The notes below the pieces were generated by a model that was not told where the DNA came from, ran no database searches, and saw only the letters and a program-made list of their open reading frames with translations. Positions 59,075 through 64,000 of a DNA stretch of 64,000 nucleotides are shown one piece after another. The number at the start of each line of letters is the position of its first letter. The first letter of the stretch is position 1. This stretch comes from Tupaia tana (Eukaryota; Chordata; Mammalia; Scandentia; Tupaiidae). Both the position numbers and the translations under genes were made by a program. The DNA is taken from positions 12,729,363-12,793,362 of the forward strand of contig JAKSZU010000029.1 of assembly GCA_026018925.1 (NCBI GenBank). Direction: 5' to 3'.

Positions 59075-59316
59075 CATAGGGCACGTGTGCTCCTCGCCAG
59101 ACAGACAGAGAGAGACAGAGAGATAGAAAGTGAGAAATCACCCCCCCCAGAGGGGATGGCCATGCCACAATCCCTTCTCCTCCATTCTCCTCTCAGGATC
59201 TTGGGCATGCACGCACACGCGCCTGGCGTGAGTTTAAGCCACCGGGTCCAGGACTCAAACCGCGGTCGACTACGTGGGAGTCCAGCGACATAGCCATTAC
59301 ACTAACTGCTGGTACT
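59050..59316 (-). mobile_element. Young tRNA SINE
   Basis: Poly-T of about 27, CpG-bearing body and head complement ending 'ctaactgctggtact'. 'ggtatctttt' on both sides (from 59038 and 59317) fits a TSD. Confidence 0.92.
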
Positions 59317-59499
59317 GGTATCTTTTATTTGTTCTCTTCATATAATATTATGGTTTACATCACTAGGCGACTTCTCCACACTTCAATAAAATGTATAGCA
59401 CACTTGTAAACTTCATAACTAATAAAAATTTAACTATAAAATTTTTTGGAGTGAAAAAAATGAAAGATATCAAATCAACACTATTTAACACATAAAGAA

Positions 59500-59830
59500 A
59501 CTCCAAAGAGAAGCACAAAGCTAAAAGTTAGAAGAAACAGAGATATGGAGATTAGAATAGATATAAATAAGAGAGATAAAAACCATGCAGAGAATCAATG
59601 TAACCATTAGCTAGTTTTATAACAAGATCAAGAAACTGACTAAATTTTAGATAGACCTTTGTAGAAAAGAGAGAGAAGATACAAATCAATAAATCATATA
59701 TGGAGATAAAGACATATTTCTGACTGCACAGAAGTAAAAAGCTTTATAGAAAAACACAATAAATGATTAATAATTAATAAAATTTAGCATTTAATCAGTA
59801 CCCACAATGTAAAATATACCCATTAATCTA
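59500..59830 (+). mobile_element. Old L1 ORF2 linker fragment
   Basis: 'ataaaaaccatgcagagaat' and 'taaccattagctagtttta' match the L1 segment between endonuclease and RT (compare 'agcagaaataaatgaaatag' at 28116 and the block after it). Highly decayed. Confidence 0.5.
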
Positions 59831-59973
59831 AGATACTATTCATAACTGCAGCTTTAATAACTGAGATTAGATGTATGCAATAATTATTTTTAAAAGTTAA
59901 TATAATAAGACGGTCATTTTTAATTATTTTATAATATGAGAATAAAAAAACGGTACGTTTTTGGATCAAAATC

Positions 59974-60929
59974 CTAAAATTGTGATTCAGGCTTATGAGA
60001 TAAAACCTTAGAATGCCTGTTTAATTTGGAACCTCTTCTGTTTTTAAAAGCTTTCCAGGAATTCTTATCAGGCTTTACCAACATAATGTAACACTTTGGA
60101 AAAAAGATGCACCCTAGGAGCCCTGCACCTGAGGCCAAGATAGAGAACACCTCCACGGCCACCATGAACTTCCCCTTGGTGCTGTGGTAGACAGGAATAA
60201 AGGTGACCCAGACACTGCAGAACACCAGCATGCTGAATGTAAGAAACTTGGCTTCATTGAATGTGTCAGGCAGGTTCCTGGCCAGGAAAGCCACAGTGAA
60301 GCTCCCCAGAGCCAAGAAGCCCAGGTAGCCCAGGACACAGTAGAAGGCAGTGACTGAGCCCTTGTTGCACACAATGATGAGGTTTCTGGGCTCAGAGTGT
60401 GAGTCTATGTCAATGAAAGGGGGAGAGGTTCCCAGCCAGATTTCACAGATAATCATTTGGATCAGGGAGCAAATGGGGATGATAGAGTTAGAAGCCCCTG
60501 AGAGCATCAAGCACCTCATTGTTCTTCCAGGCTTCATGGCTTTGAATGCCAGAATCACAGTAATGGTTTTGGCCAAAACAGTGGAAACAGCCACAGTGAA
60601 CACAAGGCCAAATGTGACTTGTTGGAGGACACAGGCGATTGTGTTAGGATGACCAATGAAGAGTAAGGAGCAGAGGAAGCACAGCAGGAGGGAGATGAGC
60701 AGAATAAAGCTGAGAGCCTGGTTGTTGGCCTTGACAATGGGAGTGTCTCTGTGCTTCACAAAGATCCCCAAAACTACAGTTGTGAGAACAAAGAAGCACA
60801 AAGCTATGGAGGACATGGCTGTCCCCAAAGTATCCTCAAAAGCCAGGAATGTAACAGGTTTGGGGAGGCAGTGAGTTCTCTCATTGTTTGGATACTCTTG
60901 TGCTGGGCACTGGACACACTGCTTTGCAT
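59974..60929 (-). CDS. Vomeronasal type-2 receptor, seven-helix exon (intact)
   Basis: V2Rs are class C GPCRs of vomeronasal sensory neurons that detect peptide or protein pheromones. This is the last exon. A splice acceptor 'ttttgtcatcag' ends at 60930, so the exon begins at 60929 inside a split codon. It encodes the end of the Cys-rich linker (QCVQCPAQEYPNNERTHC). Seven hydrophobic segments follow, with family signatures FVKHRDTPIVKANN (first loop), TFGLVFTVAVSTVLAKTITV (helix 3), IWLGTSPP, VCNKGSVTAFYCVLGYLG (helix 5), ARNLPDTFNEAKFLTFSMLV (third loop and helix 6) and STKGKFMVAVEVFSILASGA (helix 7), then CYIMLVKP. The C-tail (about 30 residues, ending KPESQF-stop at 59974) seems longer than the short tails I recall. 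No stop or frameshift interrupts about 318 codons. The ligand-binding exons would lie to the right; none is visible before the window ends. The gene is partial here, and whether the whole gene works is unknown. Confidence 0.95.
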
Positions 60930-61345
60930 CTGATGACAAAACAAAGATCCAGCAATTAAGTTTCACAAATTAATTGTCATATTGAAGGTAATGGTCACTT
61001 TTGTGTAATTTTGTGCAGATAAAGTCCCTGAGGTGATACTGAGATACACTAAATTAAAAGCCTATATTGAGAAAATTAGGGAGAAAAATAGAGAGGCTAG
61101 ATATTTGTGGGATACAGAAATAGTTTATTACCTGTTGATGATAACCTGTATTGTATCCTCAACTGGACTGTTGTGATGTGTATTTTATGTCGCTTAAATT
61201 CACTTTACAAACTTGTAAAGTGATGTATAGTGATTGAATGTGTAAAATAAAATTAATAATAAAATAATAATAAAAGAGCCTATGTTAATGGAATTAGGTG
61301 AATTCTTTCAGCTGCAGAGAACACCCGAGTAATTTAAAACTGAGT
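60930..61345. other. V2R intron sequence, no exon seen
   Basis: AT-rich. No upstream V2R exon (Cys-rich domain) could be recognised on the minus strand here or further right. Confidence 0.45.
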
Positions 61346-61347
61346 CT

Positions 61348-61565
61348 TGGGACCAGCAGATGTCATAATGGTTGTCATTGGACTCACATGTCCTCAACTG
61401 TGGTTCTAGTCCCAGACAGTGGCTTAAAATTCACACCAGGCACATGTGCATGCATGCCCAAAATCCCAAGAAGAGAATGCAGTAGAAGAGATTTTGGTCT
61501 GGCCATCTCCCCTGGGGGTGTGATTTCTTGCTTTCTTTCTCTGTGTCTCTCCAGATAGTACATGC

Positions 61566-61607
<42 letters not shown>

Positions 61608-61912
61608 GAGAGGTTTTTTTGTTGTTGTTTTTGTTTTTTTTGCTATAGGGCACATGTGCTCACCAGAAAAAACAGAGAGACAGAAAGCAAGAAATCACCC
61701 CCCAGGGGGGATGGCCATGCCACAATCCCTTCTCCTCCATTCTCCTCTCGGGATCTTGGACACGCATGCACACATTCCTGGTGTGAATTTAAGCCACCGG
61801 GTCCAGGATTCAAACCTCAGTTGACTACATGGGAATCCAGCGACATAGCCGTTACACCACTGATGGTCCCACTACGTGCACTCTATAGCAAAAATCTCTC
61901 TAAAAAAAAACA
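61348..61912 (+). mobile_element. SINE split by a SINE
   Basis: Head and middle at 61348-61570; the tail resumes near 61870 ('cactctatagcaaaaatctc'). 'tacatgca' and 'tacgtgca' at the edges look like a decayed TSD. Confidence 0.85.
61571..61869 (-). mobile_element. tRNA SINE nested in a SINE
   Basis: Reverse-oriented copy with a poly-T of about 37 and a (GTTTTT)-type extension before 'gctatagggcacatgtgc'. Confidence 0.9.
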
Positions 61913-62677
61913 ACCCAAAGAACAACAACAAAAACAAAACCCTGGGTCTTAGCATATGAGGACCTTGGTTAGCATCTTGTAGCTCTCAATGATGTTACTA
62001 AGGATGAGGATTTATCCAGATCCTTCTCTACTCTCTCCCTGAGTTTTCCCTATGATAACCTTATATTTCCATGGCTTATATTTAACACCAAAAAAAGAAT
62101 AGTTTTCTTATTTATATTCGGAGAAAAGTGATGACTTTATTCTCCTGAAATATACTAACACATCTCTATCCAAATTTCTACTGATTTTTTCTTGTATATA
62201 CCACACCACTGTATGTACAGACTTCTGTCATTGTACATTTTTATTTTTCTATCAATATTATCAACACTACCATGAAAGTGTTGACAAGTTTCCATTTAAA
62301 CCAATTTAATTTTGAATAGAATTTGGTTGCTACTATATAGTTTTTTTTTTTTTTTTTGAGAAGTTGGTATTTCAATTTTATAGTAGAAGGATAGAGTGTT
62401 ATTTTTGAAATAGTCATTTATATACATTTAAAGCATGGTTTGTTGATCTTTTTTGTTAAGTGGTTGGGAATATTTTTGCCTTTATACATTTTAAGTCTCT
62501 GTTGTAACTTCTCACCTCTATTGTTATGTAACAGGAAAGCAGTCAGAGCTAATGGAAATTAGCAGGCATGTCTGTATTGCAATTCTTCTTTATTTACTTA
62601 TTTTTTACAGGTATAAGTGGTTTGGGTACTTCTTTCTCACATTCTTATTTATCTTCGGTAATACTGAGGGAACAGTA
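61913..62677. other. Unassigned AT-rich interval
   Basis: No supported frame or repeat family. Confidence 0.4.
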
Positions 62678-62756
62678 TTGAGTTGTGAGAAATGCCATGA
62701 TGCATTTTTGCATTAAAAAACAGAAAAAATAAGTCATGACTTTTCCAACAATCCAA
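62678..62756 (-). mobile_element. 79-bp mariner-type MITE, copy 2
   Basis: Read on the minus strand it starts 'ttggattgttggaaaagtca', closely matching copy 1 at 28298. The other end is an inverted near-copy ('ttgagttgtgagaaatgcca' on the plus strand). TA dinucleotides at 62676-62677 and 62757-62758 flank it. No coding capacity. Confidence 0.8.
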
Positions 62757-62775
62757 TATATCATCAAGAATTAAA

Positions 62776-62965
62776 GTGGGGGCCATCAGTTGTCATGGAG
62801 GTTAAGACACTGAATTGCCACATGGCTGATTGCAGTTTCAATGTCAGAACTGGTGGCTTGCTTTTTCCCTTTCCCTTTCTTTTTTTCTCTCTCATGTCTT
62901 TCTCTGGTGAGTGTGCATACCCTGTAGCTAATTTAAAAAATCACTATCATAAATAAAATTAGATA
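62776..62965 (+). mobile_element. Short-type tRNA SINE
   Basis: Head 'ggggccatcagttgtcatgg', pyrimidine block, tail 'taaaattagataaataattt'. Confidence 0.72.
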
Positions 62966-63199
62966 AATAATTTTAAAGTTAATTAGAATGATATGTCATT
63001 CTAATTAGAATGATAATTCACTTATTTTTTTCTTGCACAACTTATTCCTGTTCTTAGAGTCAGCAGGCAATCCTGGCTTCTGTCTTAGGGACAGTTTGGC
63101 ACCCAAAAACTTGTATGTGTTTTCTTCTTGGTCCCAAACCTTCTCTTTCTCTATTTTTTATTTTATTCTTTAAAATAGCTATTTATTTCATTTTATGTT

Positions 63200-63338
63200 T
63201 TAAATTATTTAAAAAATCTGCTATAGGTCATGTGCACTCACCAGCGAGAGACACAGACAGAAAGGGAAAGTGAGAAAGCAAGCTGCCAGTTTTGAAATTT
63301 GAACCATGGTTAGTCATCACACCATCTGTTGGCCCTGT
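63200..63338 (-). mobile_element. Short-type tRNA SINE
   Basis: 'aaatctgctataggtcatg', purine block, shortened head ending 'caccatctgttggccctg'. Confidence 0.72.
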
Positions 63339-63344
63339 CTTTCC

Positions 63345-63592
63345 TTTTAAAAAAATTGCCAGAATATACCTGTACTCACTAGAGAGAGACACAGAGAAGA
63401 AAAGTGAAAAAGCAATACCTTTACAGAATGCATGCCACAACCCCCTCCACACCATTTTTTTTATCCTATTAGGATTTTGGACAACCTACACACATCTGGT
63501 CTGTTTACTAAGTCATCAGGTTTGTGACTTAAATCAAATTTGGGTAATGTGAGATTCAGCCACCTGAACCACCGTGCCATGGCCTGGTCCAT
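63345..63592 (-). mobile_element. Old tRNA SINE
   Basis: Reverse orientation, with a diverged head complement 'accgtgccatggcctggtcc'. Confidence 0.72.
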
Positions 63593-63666
63593 GCCTCTAT
63601 TTTTATTATTTGTTTTGCACACTTACTTGATGTTGCAATTCCTTTATAAAAAAAATACAAGTATTG

Positions 63667-63918
63667 GGACCAACAGATGGCATAGTAGTTACATCACTGA
63701 ACTCCCATATAGTCAACCACGGTTCAAGCCCTGAACCCAGCAACTTAAAACTCACACCAGGCACCTATGCATGAGTGTCCAAAATCCTAAGAAGAGAAGA
63801 GAGAAGAAATTACAGCATGGCCATCCACCCCTCGGGGTGATTTCTCACTTTTTGTGTCTCTGTCTCACGCAAGCACATGAACCCTGAAGCAAAATCTTGC
63901 TTAAAAAATAAGTAAGGT
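63667..63918 (+). mobile_element. tRNA-derived SINE
   Basis: Head 'gggaccaacagatggcatag' to tail 'ccctgaagcaaaatcttgct'. Confidence 0.85.
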
Positions 63919-63961
63919 TATTTTTCTTGACATATTCTCATCAGAACATGTACATTTACTC

Positions 63962-64000
63962 TTTTTTTTTTCTTTTGAGAGAGATTTTCCTATAGGGAGT
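63962..64000 (-). mobile_element. SINE tail cut by window edge
   Basis: Poly-T followed by 'gagagattttcctataggga', the reverse-oriented tail end of the SINE. Confidence 0.65.

Noticed and set aside
60930-64000. Upstream V2R exons
   Set aside because: Looked for the Cys-rich and ligand-binding exons on the minus strand and saw none; the intron probably extends beyond the window.

Overview
This is nuclear DNA of a eutherian mammal. It has LINE-1 (L1) elements in every state of decay, about fifty copies of a tRNA-derived SINE, intronless retrocopies of APPL1 and TAB2, a solo-LTR-like remnant, and one intact vomeronasal type-2 receptor (V2R) exon. The SINE has tRNA-like A and B boxes, a tail-proximal 'gctatagcaaaaacctctc' end and a length near 260 bp. 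From memory it is not Alu, B1/B2, ID, carnivore SINEC, horse ERE, rabbit C, Bov-tA or AfroSINE. I cannot name the species. An open V2R exon argues against apes, dog, cow and horse, where this family is lost.

Layout. 1-5.3 kb: L1 3' fragments, minus-strand SINEs, a 5' piece of a TAB2 retrocopy and a duplicated 120-bp segment. 5.31-9.44 kb: a fairly young L1 with a perfect 16-bp target-site duplication (TSD), in which a tandem-monomer 5' UTR is joined directly to the last two thirds of ORF2. 9.4-15 kb: old L1 pieces and a dense SINE cluster with SINE-in-SINE nesting. 15.09-31.47 kb: the most striking object, read here as one L1 insertion flanked by a 10-bp TSD. Its 5' part is an 8.6-kb array of about 61 diverged ~141-bp monomers. 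A short 5' UTR, an inverted ORF1 segment, a long decayed ORF2 and the 3' UTR follow. An APPL1 retrocopy, two SINEs and an 81-bp mariner-type MITE later landed in it. 31.5-39 kb: SINEs and old L1. 39.3-40.6 kb: an LTR-like remnant, then a CpG-rich, apparently bidirectional host promoter with two divergent candidate first exons. 41-44.3 kb: a minus-strand L1 ORF1 plus monomeric 5' UTR. 45.08-47.37 kb: a half-L1 (HAL1-like) element with 5' UTR, ORF1 and 3' UTR but no ORF2. 50.95-55.86 kb: a minus-strand L1 with nearly complete ORF2, abutting a second L1 3' end. 57-59.3 kb: six minus-strand SINEs. 59.97-60.93 kb: the V2R seven-helix exon on the minus strand. 61-64 kb: SINEs and a second copy of the MITE.

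Only two host-gene signals look functional: the V2R exon and the bidirectional promoter. Everything else recognised is mobile-element material or retrocopies. Coordinates of diverged repeats are by eye and may be off by 5-20 bp. TSD coordinates and ORF ends are exact.
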